Below, one piece after another: positions 8,929-16,124 of a DNA stretch of 64,000 nt. The notes under the pieces were generated by a model. The model searched no databases. It saw only the letters and a program-made list of their open reading frames with translations, and was not told the origin of the DNA. How positions within the stretch are numbered: the first letter of the stretch is position 1; each line of letters begins with the position of its first letter. The DNA comes from Chloroflexaceae bacterium (GTDB lineage: Bacteria; Chloroflexota; Chloroflexia; Chloroflexales; Chloroflexaceae). The DNA is taken from positions 1 to 64,000 of the forward strand of contig JANWYD010000020.1 in the NCBI GenBank assembly GCA_025057155.1, in the 5' to 3' direction. The position numbers and the translations under genes were made by a program.

Positions 8929-9002
8929 CTCCTCCCAACCTGCCCCCGGTGACAGGAGGAGCCGGACGCCCTCCTCCGCTGGAGGAGGGCTGGGGAGGGG
9001 GC
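8929..9002. repeat. GC-rich inverted intergenic element
   Basis: A stretch beginning CCTCCTCCCAACCTGCCCCC and ending in GGCTGGGGAGGGGG folds back on itself and contains an inner CCTCCTCCGC/TGGAGGAGG hairpin. It is related in composition to elements at 37321-37409 and 57680-57953. Confidence 0.55.
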
Positions 9003-9054
9003 GGGTCTAGCAAAAAACTTAGTTTACACATCACTAAGAGGCACGGTTTTCGAC

Positions 9055-9083
9055 TTCTCATCGCCCATGGAGAAAAGTATAAT
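9055..9083 (+). promoter_or_regulatory. promoter for the Na/Pi-type transporter gene
   Basis: TTCTCA (9055-9060), a 17-base spacer and a perfect TATAAT (9078-9083), 64 bases before the start codon. Confidence 0.6.
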
Positions 9084-9147
9084 GAGTTGACCCAACCTGG
9101 CACAAGCCTGGAACGCGCTGACAAGGAAGTCACGAAAGGGTGCGACG

Positions 9148-10263
9148 ATGCTGGAAGCCGAACCCTCTCCGGTCCATGAGCCGAGCGACGCGGAGTCTCC
9201 GATGGTTCAGCGGCGCCTGGCGACAATGCTGACGCGCGCTGCGCTGTTCGGCGCCGGGCTGTTTCTGTTTATTCTGGCGCTCGAGTCGTTGAAACGCGGC
9301 GCCGGGGCCTACGGTTCGCTGGCATCGGGCCTGTTTCGGGTCGAGTCGTCGGCCGGGGCGCTGGGAATGGGCTGGTTGCTGGCCTACCTCTTTCTGAGCG
9401 GCTCGCCGGTAGCGGCGCTGGCCGTCTCGCTCTTCGCCGCCGGGTCGCTGGACGCGCTGCAAACGCTGATGATGATCACCGGCTCGCGGCTGGGCGCGTC
9501 GCTGGTGGTGCTGGTGACCGGGTTAATCTACGCCGCGCGCGGACGGCACAGCACCGAGGGTGTGGCGGTGGGAGTGCTCTCCCTGCTCACCACGGCCGTG
9601 ATCTATCTGCCAGCCATGGCGCTGGCCTACATGCTTGTGGCAGGCGAGTACATCACCGTGCCGGCGATCGGGGCCACGGCCCCGCTGATGTCAGTGCTCG
9701 ACCCGATTATTGACCCTATCGCCGGGGTGATGCTCGACCACATTTCGCCCCTGGGACTGATCGGCACGGGCGTGTTTATGCTCATGGGGGCGTTTACCCT
9801 GCTTGATCGCGCCCTGCCGACGATCCATCACGAGAGTCGCGCCCTGGGGCGGGTCGAACGGCTCTCGAGCAGCCCTCTGGCCATGTTTCTTCTGGGGGCC
9901 GGCATTACCAGTGTGACGCTATCGGTCTCGGTCTCGGTGTCGGCGCTGGTGCCACTGGCCGCGCGCGGGGTTGTGCGGCGCGAGCGCACGGTGCCATACA
10001 TCATGGGCGCCAACATTACCACCTTTGTGGATACGCTGGTAGCCGCGCTGATCGTGGCCGGACCTGCCGCGTTCGCCATCGTGCTGATCGAGATGGTGTG
10101 CGTTTCCTTCTTCTCCCTGCTGGCGCTAGCCTTTTTCTACCATCCGCTCGAACGTTCGTTGTTGCGCCTGCAACAGGTGATTATGCACAATCACCGGGCC
10201 ACTGCCGCGTTCGCCGCCGTGCTGGTGCTGGTTCCCCTGGGGTTGCTGCTGCTGTGGCGCTGA
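9148..10263 (+). CDS. Na+/Pi-cotransporter (NptA/PF02690)-like membrane protein
   Basis: 371 residues, almost entirely hydrophobic with about nine membrane segments. Two internal repeats can be seen, as in type II Na/Pi cotransporters: 'SGSPVAALAVSLFAAGS' with 'MMITGSRLGASLVVLVTG', and 'SVSVSALVPLAARGV' with 'YIMGANITTFVDTLVAAL'. The usual QSSS signature is altered in both repeats, so the transported ion may differ. There is no C-terminal PhoU-like domain and the protein is shorter than typical NptA. ATG at 9148 with AAAGGG upstream. Its 3' end overlaps the convergent S41 protease gene by 73 bases. Confidence 0.75.
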   Translation: MLEAEPSPVHEPSDAESPMVQRRLATMLTRAALFGAGLFLFILALESLKRGAGAYGSLASGLFRVESSAGALGMGWLLAYLFLSGSPVAALAVSLFAAGSLDALQTLMMITGSRLGASLVVLVTGLIYAARGRHSTEGVAVGVLSLLTTAVIYLPAMALAYMLVAGEYITVPAIGATAPLMSVLDPIIDPIAGVMLDHISPLGLIGTGVFMLMGAFTLLDRALPTIHHESRALGRVERLSSSPLAMFLLGAGITSVTLSVSVSVSALVPLAARGVVRRERTVPYIMGANITTFVDTLVAALIVAGPAAFAIVLIEMVCVSFFSLLALAFFYHPLERSLLRLQQVIMHNHRATAAFAAVLVLVPLGLLLLWR

Positions 10264-11702
10264 GGGCCGCGAGAGACGCCATCTCTCGCGCGGCTCTCGG
10301 CGATGAGGTTAATAGCTGTATTGACCTGCGGGTCGCTCTCGATGGGAAAGCGCCACCACTCGACATCAACCAGCAGGTCGGGAAGAATGCCCCGACCTTC
10401 GATCAGAGCGCCATCGGGCAAGCGATAGGCGACCGTGGCAAGCATCAGGCGCGAGCCATCAGCGTAACTGTAGCTGTAGAGATTCTCCGTATTGCCAGCG
10501 CTGGGCATGCCAACCACCCTGGCGCGCCCCAGGGCCTGCAAGCCGCCAGCGAACATCTCGGCGGCGCTGGCGGTGTCGGGGCCGATGAGAACCACGATGG
10601 GCACGTTTTCGATCCCGGCAATGGTCCTCCCTTCAGGCACCTTCTGTTCCTCGTTGATGGTCCGGCCCTGGGTGCTGCCGATGCTGCCCCCGTTCTGAAA
10701 CAGGGCCGCTGTCTGAAGCATCAGATGGACGTAGCCGCCCGAGTTGGCACGCACGTCGAGGATCAACCCATCGAGCGGACCGGTTGCCAGGAGCTGCTCG
10801 ACCCCGGCGCGCACCTTCTCATCAACGGCTTCTACATAAAAACTGGGGATCTCTACATAGCCGACAGCCCGACCTGGAAGCATGGTCACGTGCGGCTGGT
10901 TGAAGGCATCGGCATTGATCACCTCGCGCTGCACCTCGACCTCGCGGGGCGCTTCCTGGCCAGTGCGCACCGTCAGGCGCACACGGGTGCCCGGCGCGCC
11001 GCGCACGGCGCCGATCGGCCCGTCGGGACCGAAGGCGGCAGTGTCGGTGAAGGGAATACCGTTGACGGCCAGGATAATGTCACGCGGGCGGAGGCCCGCT
11101 CGCGCCGCGGGACCGTCGGGCGCCAGCGCGGTGATCAATCCGCCCTCTTCGACCTGGCGGATCTGCGCGCCGATGCCACCGTAGCGGTACTCGCCCCGGT
11201 ACTCGGCCTCCTGCGCGGCCACCTCCTGAGGCGACTCGAAGCGGGAGTGTTCATCATCGAGCAGGGCAATCAATTCTCGCATCACGGCGTAGAACGTCTC
11301 GGGATCATCAGCCGCGGCAACCCGGGGCGCAAACTCGACCCGGGCCTGCTCCCAGTCTACCCCACGGTAGTCTGCATACACATAGGTGTCGCGCACCGTG
11401 GTCCAGACCTGCTCGAAGATCTCGCGGCGCAACTCGGCCGGAACGGGCGCCAGGGTCGGCGTAGGGTCGAGAGGTGCGACCGTGGGCGTGGGCGGCACGG
11501 GGGTCGGGCTGGCGGTCAGAGTGGGGCGAACGGTTGCAGTCGGGGATGGGGCCAGGCTCGTCGCGCCCGCTGACGGCGAGGGGGCGCCAACGGACTCCGC
11601 AGCGGGCGAGGGGGCCGGCGCCGACGTTCCAGGCAGCCAGGCGCACCCGGCGAGCAGCACGGCGACGAGCAGGGCCATGATCTGAGAGGAGCGACAGTAC
11701 AT
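10191..11702 (-). CDS. S41-family (CtpA-like) peptidase lipoprotein with PDZ domain
   Basis: 503 residues, exported and lipid-anchored: signal peptide with lipobox 'VLLAGC' (Cys20), then a Pro/Thr/Ser linker to about residue 85. PDZ domain ('YGGIGAQIRQ...GLRPRDIILAVNGI'), then the S41 core ('YVEIPSFYVEA', 'ILDVRANSGG'), with the likely nucleophile Ser in 'DTASAAEMFAGG'. The lysine that CtpA enzymes carry after 'GxxTxG' is not visible ('GMPSAGNTENL'). The catalytic dyad is therefore doubtful or differently arranged. The C-terminal about 25 residues overlap the opposite transporter gene and look unstructured. Start ATG 11702 chosen by the signal peptide; a longer frame reaches 11798. Confidence 0.85.
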   Translation of the reverse strand: MYCRSSQIMALLVAVLLAGCAWLPGTSAPAPSPAAESVGAPSPSAGATSLAPSPTATVRPTLTASPTPVPPTPTVAPLDPTPTLAPVPAELRREIFEQVWTTVRDTYVYADYRGVDWEQARVEFAPRVAAADDPETFYAVMRELIALLDDEHSRFESPQEVAAQEAEYRGEYRYGGIGAQIRQVEEGGLITALAPDGPAARAGLRPRDIILAVNGIPFTDTAAFGPDGPIGAVRGAPGTRVRLTVRTGQEAPREVEVQREVINADAFNQPHVTMLPGRAVGYVEIPSFYVEAVDEKVRAGVEQLLATGPLDGLILDVRANSGGYVHLMLQTAALFQNGGSIGSTQGRTINEEQKVPEGRTIAGIENVPIVVLIGPDTASAAEMFAGGLQALGRARVVGMPSAGNTENLYSYSYADGSRLMLATVAYRLPDGALIEGRGILPDLLVDVEWWRFPIESDPQVNTAINLIAESRARDGVSRGPQRHSSSNPRGTSTSTAANAAVAR

Positions 11703-11725
11703 TCTGATGTTCTTGATGATACCAT

Positions 11726-11745
11726 GGGGAAACCCGGGTCTCCCC
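11726..11745. repeat. palindromic GGGGAAACC/GGTTTCCCC intergenic repeat
   Basis: One member of a family recurring between genes at 29919-29936, 30014-30032, 30107-30125, 33247-33262, 34461-34485, 40451-40471, 49107-49125, 59692-59709 and 60489-60510. It is often followed within 10-40 bases by a second hairpin of GGGAGGGC/GCCCTCCC type. Confidence 0.7.
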
Positions 11746-11895
11746 ACGCCCTCGCCCGTGGGAGGGTTTTGAAGCCCGGACCTTGCCAGGTTCGTCAAAC
11801 CTGTAGATCGGGGCGCCGAACCTTGAATTCATCATATCACCACGCCGCTACAGGCGCAGGGCTGGCGCAACGTTCGCTGCCAGGCGACGCGCAAT

Positions 11896-11924
11896 TTGAC
11901 TCGCCCGTAGCGACCTGCTATAAT
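11896..11924 (+). promoter_or_regulatory. strong promoter for the tRNA-Leu/tRNA-Pro unit
   Basis: TTGACT (11896-11901), 17-base spacer, TATAAT (11919-11924). The tRNA-Leu 5' end follows 12 bases later. Confidence 0.85.
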
Positions 11925-11936
11925 CGAGATTGTCGC

Positions 11937-12022
11937 GCCGAAGTGGCGGAATGGCAGACGCGGCGGTCTCAAAAACCGCTGGGGGCAACCTCGTGTGGGT
12001 TCGAGTCCCACCTTCGGCACCA
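11937..12022 (+). tRNA. tRNA-Leu (anticodon CAA)
   Basis: 86 nt with encoded CCA. The acceptor stem GCCGAAG (11937-11943) pairs with CTTCGGC (12012-12018). The anticodon loop CTCAAAA sits between GCGGT and ACCGC, and there is a long class II variable arm and a T arm GGGTTCGAGTCCC. It reads the UUG codon. Confidence 0.97.
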
Positions 12023-12048
12023 TCCGCCAGAGCAGGCGCACCAGCAAT

Positions 12049-12125
12049 CGGGGCGTGGCTCAGCCTGGTAGAGCGCCGCGTTCGGGTCGCGGAGGTCGGT
12101 GGTTCAAATCCACTCGCCCCGACCA
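12049..12125 (+). tRNA. tRNA-Pro (anticodon CGG)
   Basis: 77 nt with encoded CCA. Acceptor CGGGGCG (12049-12055) pairs with CGCCCCG (12115-12121). The anticodon loop TTCGGGT lies between CCGCG and CGCGG, and the T arm is GGTTCAAATCC. It lies 26 bases after tRNA-Leu and is probably cotranscribed. A second tRNA-Pro (TGG) lies at 51176. Confidence 0.97.
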
Positions 12126-12132
12126 GAATTCT

Positions 12133-12168
12133 GGGGTGTCTGTAGCAAGCAGGCACCCCGGTTTGTTT
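12133..12168 (+). terminator. intrinsic terminator after the tRNA pair
   Basis: GGGGTGTCTG (12133-12142) pairs with CAGGCACCCC (12150-12159) with one G-T wobble, followed by GGTTTGTTT. Confidence 0.75.
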
Positions 12169-12232
12169 ATCGAGAACAGGGTTGCAGGCACGACTGAAGG
12201 GGGCCCTACGCAGCATCGCAGGCAGAGTGCGC

Positions 12233-12655
12233 ATGCGCGCCGTCAGCGTGGTCGTGACACTCTTGCCGCTTCTGGTGGGGGCTTGCGGCGAAGCCGCGGC
12301 GGTGCTGCCTCCACGTCCTACGCCAGCGCCAACCCTGGCGCGCCTGCCAAGTGTGACGCCGGTCACCCCTACCCTCCCGGCACGCACTCCGACGGCGTCA
12401 CCGGCCCCGGCCACCCCCGAAGCGCCCGTGGGGCGCGTTGCGGTCATCGCCAATCTGCGCGCCGGCCCCGGTACGGAACACCCGGTGCTCGAGGTGTTGG
12501 AGGCCGGCGCGCCGGTGCGTTTGCTTGGTCGCTCAGGGGAATGGTATCACGTCGAGGGGCCGGCTGACCGACGCGGCTGGATGGCGGCGGAGGTGCTGGA
12601 GATTGATCCAGTGACCGCGGACACCATACCTGAGATTCGCCCGCCAGCCCCCTAG
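12233..12655 (+). CDS. SH3-domain lipoprotein
   Basis: 140 residues. A short signal peptide ends in a lipobox 'LLVGAC' (Cys18). Then comes a Pro/Thr-rich linker (about 25-70) and one bacterial SH3 (SH3_3) domain: 'ANLRAGPGTEHPVLEVLEAG', 'VRLLGRSGEWYHVE', 'RGWMAAEVLEI'. It is anchored outside the cell and likely binds peptidoglycan or another surface polymer. The ATG at 12233 fits the signal peptide; an in-frame TTG at 12182 would add a charged leader. It is 74 bases upstream of the SpoIIE phosphatase. Confidence 0.85.
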   Translation: MRAVSVVVTLLPLLVGACGEAAAVLPPRPTPAPTLARLPSVTPVTPTLPARTPTASPAPATPEAPVGRVAVIANLRAGPGTEHPVLEVLEAGAPVRLLGRSGEWYHVEGPADRRGWMAAEVLEIDPVTADTIPEIRPPAP

Positions 12656-12729
12656 CCGGGAGGGTTGGGCAGCAACGTCTTTGCAGGAACGCGCTCCTTG
12701 TGGCCCGGCCCCCTCCCAGGCAGAACGCG

Positions 12730-14682
12730 ATGTACGGCAACGGAAACGACAGACAACCGGCACAGCCCCCGCCACCCGACGGTGCCCGCCCGGCCCGGCG
12801 GCGCATGAACATTACGAACCGGCTGCGCTGGTCGTTCCTCATTGGTTCAACCCTGCCGGTGATACTGGTGGGCACGCTCCTGATCGCTATGCTGCTGCAG
12901 GTGCAGCAGCGCAACGCCTATGCCAGCCAGCAGGCCCTCGCCGATAAAGTTGCCGGCAACATCGCCACCTTCCTCTACGACCTGGAACAGCAGTTGTTAC
13001 GCGCGGCGCGGGAACTCGATCCTACCGCGCCAGCGGCAGAATTGCGCTCGACGGTAGAGCGCCTGGTCAATAATTCTCCCGACTTGCGGGCGATCACGGT
13101 GGTGAACTCCGAAGGGCGCACCGTCGCCATCGGGCGCAATGAGTTGCTTACCAGAATCGGCGCCGTGGTTTTGCCGCTAGATTCGGCGCTGCTTGAGCCG
13201 GCGGTGGGAGTCGGGCGGGGCGGCCGTACCGCAATTATCTCAGGCAGCGATGGACAGCCGGTGTTTCAGGTTGTGCTCCCCGTGCGCGGCGCAGGCGGGG
13301 GCATCCTGGGCGCAATTGGCGCCGAGGTCAGCGCCGCGCGCATCCGCCAGATGCTGCGCCTGGGAGTGCAGGAAACCGGCAAGACGGTGTATCTGGTTGA
13401 TGGAAACCGGCGCCTGCAACTGAGCGATAGTCTGCGGCCCTGGCAACCGCCCGCCGATCTATCGGCGCTCTACCGGGAGGGACAGACCGCCGCCGAATAC
13501 CTCGGCGGCGCCGGGGTGCTGGTGGTCGGGGCACGGGCGCCGGTCGCGCCGGTATCGGCGATGAGCTGGTCGGTGATCGTGGAACAACCCTCCAGCGAGT
13601 TCTTCGTGGAGGTCTATCGCGGGGTCAGCCTGCTCGCGGCGCTGGTAGGACTGGCGGGCCTGCTGGCGCTGAGCTGGTCGTTCTACCAGGCGCGGCGCCT
13701 GGTGGTGCCCATCCGCGCGCTGACCGCGGGGGCGCAGGAACTGGCCAGCGGGCGCCTGGATCACCGCATTGAGGTTGAGCCAGGCGATGAACTGGGGCAA
13801 CTGGCCAGCGCGTTTAACCAGATGGCGGCGCGGCTTCAACATAGCCTGCGGGAGATTGAGCTCCAGAACGAGCGCCTGCGCCACGGTCTGATCCTGGCTC
13901 GCGATATCCAGCAGGGCCTGCTCCCGTCGGCGCCCCCCTGGGGCGGTGATGTGCTGCGAGTGCACGGCCGCTCGCTTCCGGCGAGCGAGGTCGGCGGTGA
14001 TTTCTACGCCTACCTGAACCTGAGCGAGGGACGGGTGGCGGTTGCGATCGGCGACATCTCGGGCAAAGGGGTGGCCGCGGCCCTGCTCATGGCCCTCACC
14101 AGCTCGACGCTGGAGTCTCTGGCGCGCGTGGCCGCCAACCCGTCGGAGATGCTGCAGGCCATGCACCTGGCCCTGCGCCAGCGCCTCCAGGCCAACCATA
14201 TGAACGCGGCCGTGCTGATCGCGGTCTTCGATCCCGAGGAAAGCTCCGTCACCGTGGCCAGCGCGGGGATGATCGCTCCGCTGTTGCTCCAGTGTCGCAG
14301 CGACGGCGAGAGCCAGTGCCGCTTGCTTGACGTGGGGGGGTTGCCGATCGGCACCCGGCTGAACGGGCAGTACCGCGATGTGCGCGTAGCGTTGGAACCG
14401 GGCGATACGTTGCTCTTCCTGAGCGACGGGATCGTTGAGGCGCATAATCCCGAAGGGGAGTTGTTCGGCTTCGACCGCCTCGAAAACCTGGTGAGGACCT
14501 TCACTCCAGAGATGGAGGTGCAGGAGATCGTCCAGCGCATCATTCGCGCAGTGCTGCTCTTCATCCAGGGCGCTGAACCGCACGACGACATTACCATCAT
14601 CGCCGTGCGGCAGCCACTCCGCGCCTCGCCCGCCGCGGTCGAGACATGGACCACGCCGTATACTGCGGGCAGCGATGTATAA
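12730..14682 (+). CDS. membrane sensor SpoIIE/PP2C-type serine phosphatase (Cache-HAMP-PP2C)
   Basis: About 650 residues. Transmembrane helix near 30-52, extracellular Cache-like sensor region (about 55-290), second helix (about 305-325), HAMP ('LVVPIRALTAGAQELASGRL'), a short coiled coil, then a PP2C/SpoIIE domain. The metal-binding motifs are present: 'EVGGDFYAYLNL', 'GDISGKGVAAALLMALT', 'LSDGIVEAHNP', 'PHDDITIIAV'. It most likely dephosphorylates an anti-sigma-factor antagonist in a partner-switching pathway in response to an outside signal; no such partner is nearby. Start: ATG 12730; GTG 12700 and ATG 12805 are alternatives. Confidence 0.9.
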   Translation: MYGNGNDRQPAQPPPPDGARPARRRMNITNRLRWSFLIGSTLPVILVGTLLIAMLLQVQQRNAYASQQALADKVAGNIATFLYDLEQQLLRAARELDPTAPAAELRSTVERLVNNSPDLRAITVVNSEGRTVAIGRNELLTRIGAVVLPLDSALLEPAVGVGRGGRTAIISGSDGQPVFQVVLPVRGAGGGILGAIGAEVSAARIRQMLRLGVQETGKTVYLVDGNRRLQLSDSLRPWQPPADLSALYREGQTAAEYLGGAGVLVVGARAPVAPVSAMSWSVIVEQPSSEFFVEVYRGVSLLAALVGLAGLLALSWSFYQARRLVVPIRALTAGAQELASGRLDHRIEVEPGDELGQLASAFNQMAARLQHSLREIELQNERLRHGLILARDIQQGLLPSAPPWGGDVLRVHGRSLPASEVGGDFYAYLNLSEGRVAVAIGDISGKGVAAALLMALTSSTLESLARVAANPSEMLQAMHLALRQRLQANHMNAAVLIAVFDPEESSVTVASAGMIAPLLLQCRSDGESQCRLLDVGGLPIGTRLNGQYRDVRVALEPGDTLLFLSDGIVEAHNPEGELFGFDRLENLVRTFTPEMEVQEIVQRIIRAVLLFIQGAEPHDDITIIAVRQPLRASPAAVETWTTPYTAGSDV

Positions 14683-14764
14683 TGAGGGTAGACCCAGGTG
14701 AACAGCGTATCCCGGTGGCGGTCTGAACCGGAGCGCCGGGGTCGCTCGCGCTCCAGGAGCATGT

Positions 14765-15964
14765 ATGCGGCTCTACAATACCCTCGCGCGCGAAAAAGAA
14801 CCCTTCGTCGTCCCTCTGGACCGCCCGGTCACGATGTATGTCTGCGGCGTTACGCCATATGATACAACCCATATCGGCCATGCGCGCACGTTCCTGATCT
14901 TCGATGTGCTGTTGCGCTACCTGCGCTGGAAGGGCGCCGACGTGCGCTATTGCCAGAATGTGACCGACGTTGATGACCCGCTGTTCGCTCGCGCTGCTCG
15001 CGATGGGGTGCACTGGCAGGACCTGGCAAAACGCCAGGTCGCTCAGTTGCGCGAGGACTTTGAGCGGCTCAATCTTGTGCCGCCAACCTATTTTCCGTGG
15101 GCCAGCGAAGAGATCGGGGCCATGCTCCCGATGATCGAGCGGCTGGTGGAAATGGGTCACGCCTATGTAGTTGACGGCAATGTGTACTTCAGCATCCGCA
15201 CCGACCCCGATTTCGGCAAAATGGCCCGGATGGGGTATGAAGAGATGCTGGCAATCGCCAATCAGCGCGGCAACGATCCCCTTGACCCGCGCAAGCGCGA
15301 CCCGCTGGACTTCGTGCTCTGGCAGACCGGCAAGCCCGGCGACCCCACCTGGGACAGCCCCTGGGGTCCGGGACGGCCGGGCTGGCACATCGAGTGCAGC
15401 GCGATGGCGACCAAATATCTGGGCGAGCAGATTGACATCCACGGCGGCGGCGCCGATCTGATCTTCCCGCACCATCCGTGCGAGATCGCCCAGACCGAAC
15501 CGGTCACCGGCAAGCGCCCGTTCGCGCGGATCTGGATGCATGCCGGCCTGGTCTGGCTCAACGGCGAGAAGATGAGCAAGTCGCGGGGCAACCTCGTCTT
15601 TGTACGCGACGCGCTGCGGGAACACCACCCCGATACACTGCGCTGGTACCTGTTGAGCCAGCACTACCGCGAGGAATTCGACTACCGCCGCGACGAACTG
15701 GGACGCTACGCCGCGATGGTGGACGAGTTCCGGCGCGCCGTCCAGGCTCGCGGCGCGAGCAGCACGGCCCTGGACCTGACTCGCGGCTTCGATGAACTGG
15801 CAGCGGCAATGGACGATGACCTGAACACCCCGGCGGCGCTGGCGGTGCTGCATGCCATGATCGGCGAGACGCTGGCCGCGGCGGCTGAAGGCCGCGATGT
15901 GGAGCGCGCCACGGCTCTGCTGCGCGAGGCGGCGACCATGTTCGGGTTTCGGTTGGCAACCTGA
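14765..15964 (+). CDS. cysS: cysteinyl-tRNA synthetase family, MshC-like short form
   Basis: 399 residues. Class I ligase that activates cysteine with ATP. Seen: zinc ligand Cys27 in 'YVCGVTPYDTTHIGHA' (HIGH box), 'WHIECSAMA' Cys, 'FPHHPCE' with the second zinc His and Glu, and KMSKS box 'EKMSKSRGN'. It lacks the C-terminal anticodon-binding extension of ordinary CysRS (usual length 450-480). Several motifs match MshC, the cysteine:GlcN-inositol ligase of mycothiol synthesis: 'CGVTPYD..H.GHA', 'NVTDVDDPLF', 'RPGWHIECSAMA' and 'HYREEFDY'. Whether it charges tRNA-Cys or makes a thiol cannot be settled here. ATG 14765 with CCAGGAG upstream. Confidence 0.85.
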   Translation: MRLYNTLAREKEPFVVPLDRPVTMYVCGVTPYDTTHIGHARTFLIFDVLLRYLRWKGADVRYCQNVTDVDDPLFARAARDGVHWQDLAKRQVAQLREDFERLNLVPPTYFPWASEEIGAMLPMIERLVEMGHAYVVDGNVYFSIRTDPDFGKMARMGYEEMLAIANQRGNDPLDPRKRDPLDFVLWQTGKPGDPTWDSPWGPGRPGWHIECSAMATKYLGEQIDIHGGGADLIFPHHPCEIAQTEPVTGKRPFARIWMHAGLVWLNGEKMSKSRGNLVFVRDALREHHPDTLRWYLLSQHYREEFDYRRDELGRYAAMVDEFRRAVQARGASSTALDLTRGFDELAAAMDDDLNTPAALAVLHAMIGETLAAAAEGRDVERATALLREAATMFGFRLAT

Positions 15965-15996
15965 GCGGGGCGTACTCGCCGGGCGCTCGTCGCTGT

Positions 15997-16070
15997 GACG
16001 CAACGACGCAGAGGCGCGAAGTTTCAACCTAAACCACTGACGCCTTGCGTCTTCGCGCCTTTGCGTGTCA
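15997..16070. repeat. GACGC-rich inverted intergenic element
   Basis: GACGCAACGACGCAGAGGCG...ACGCCTTGCGTCTTCGCGCC forms an imperfect inverted repeat. A related 'CTCTGCGCCCTCTGCGG' element lies near 34340-34366. Elements of this kind are widespread in Chloroflexota genomes (general knowledge). Confidence 0.45.
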
Positions 16071-16124
16071 ACCTTTCGAAGTGCTCGAATCGCGCCTTGA
16101 TACGGGAGAAACGCAGGGTTGGGA

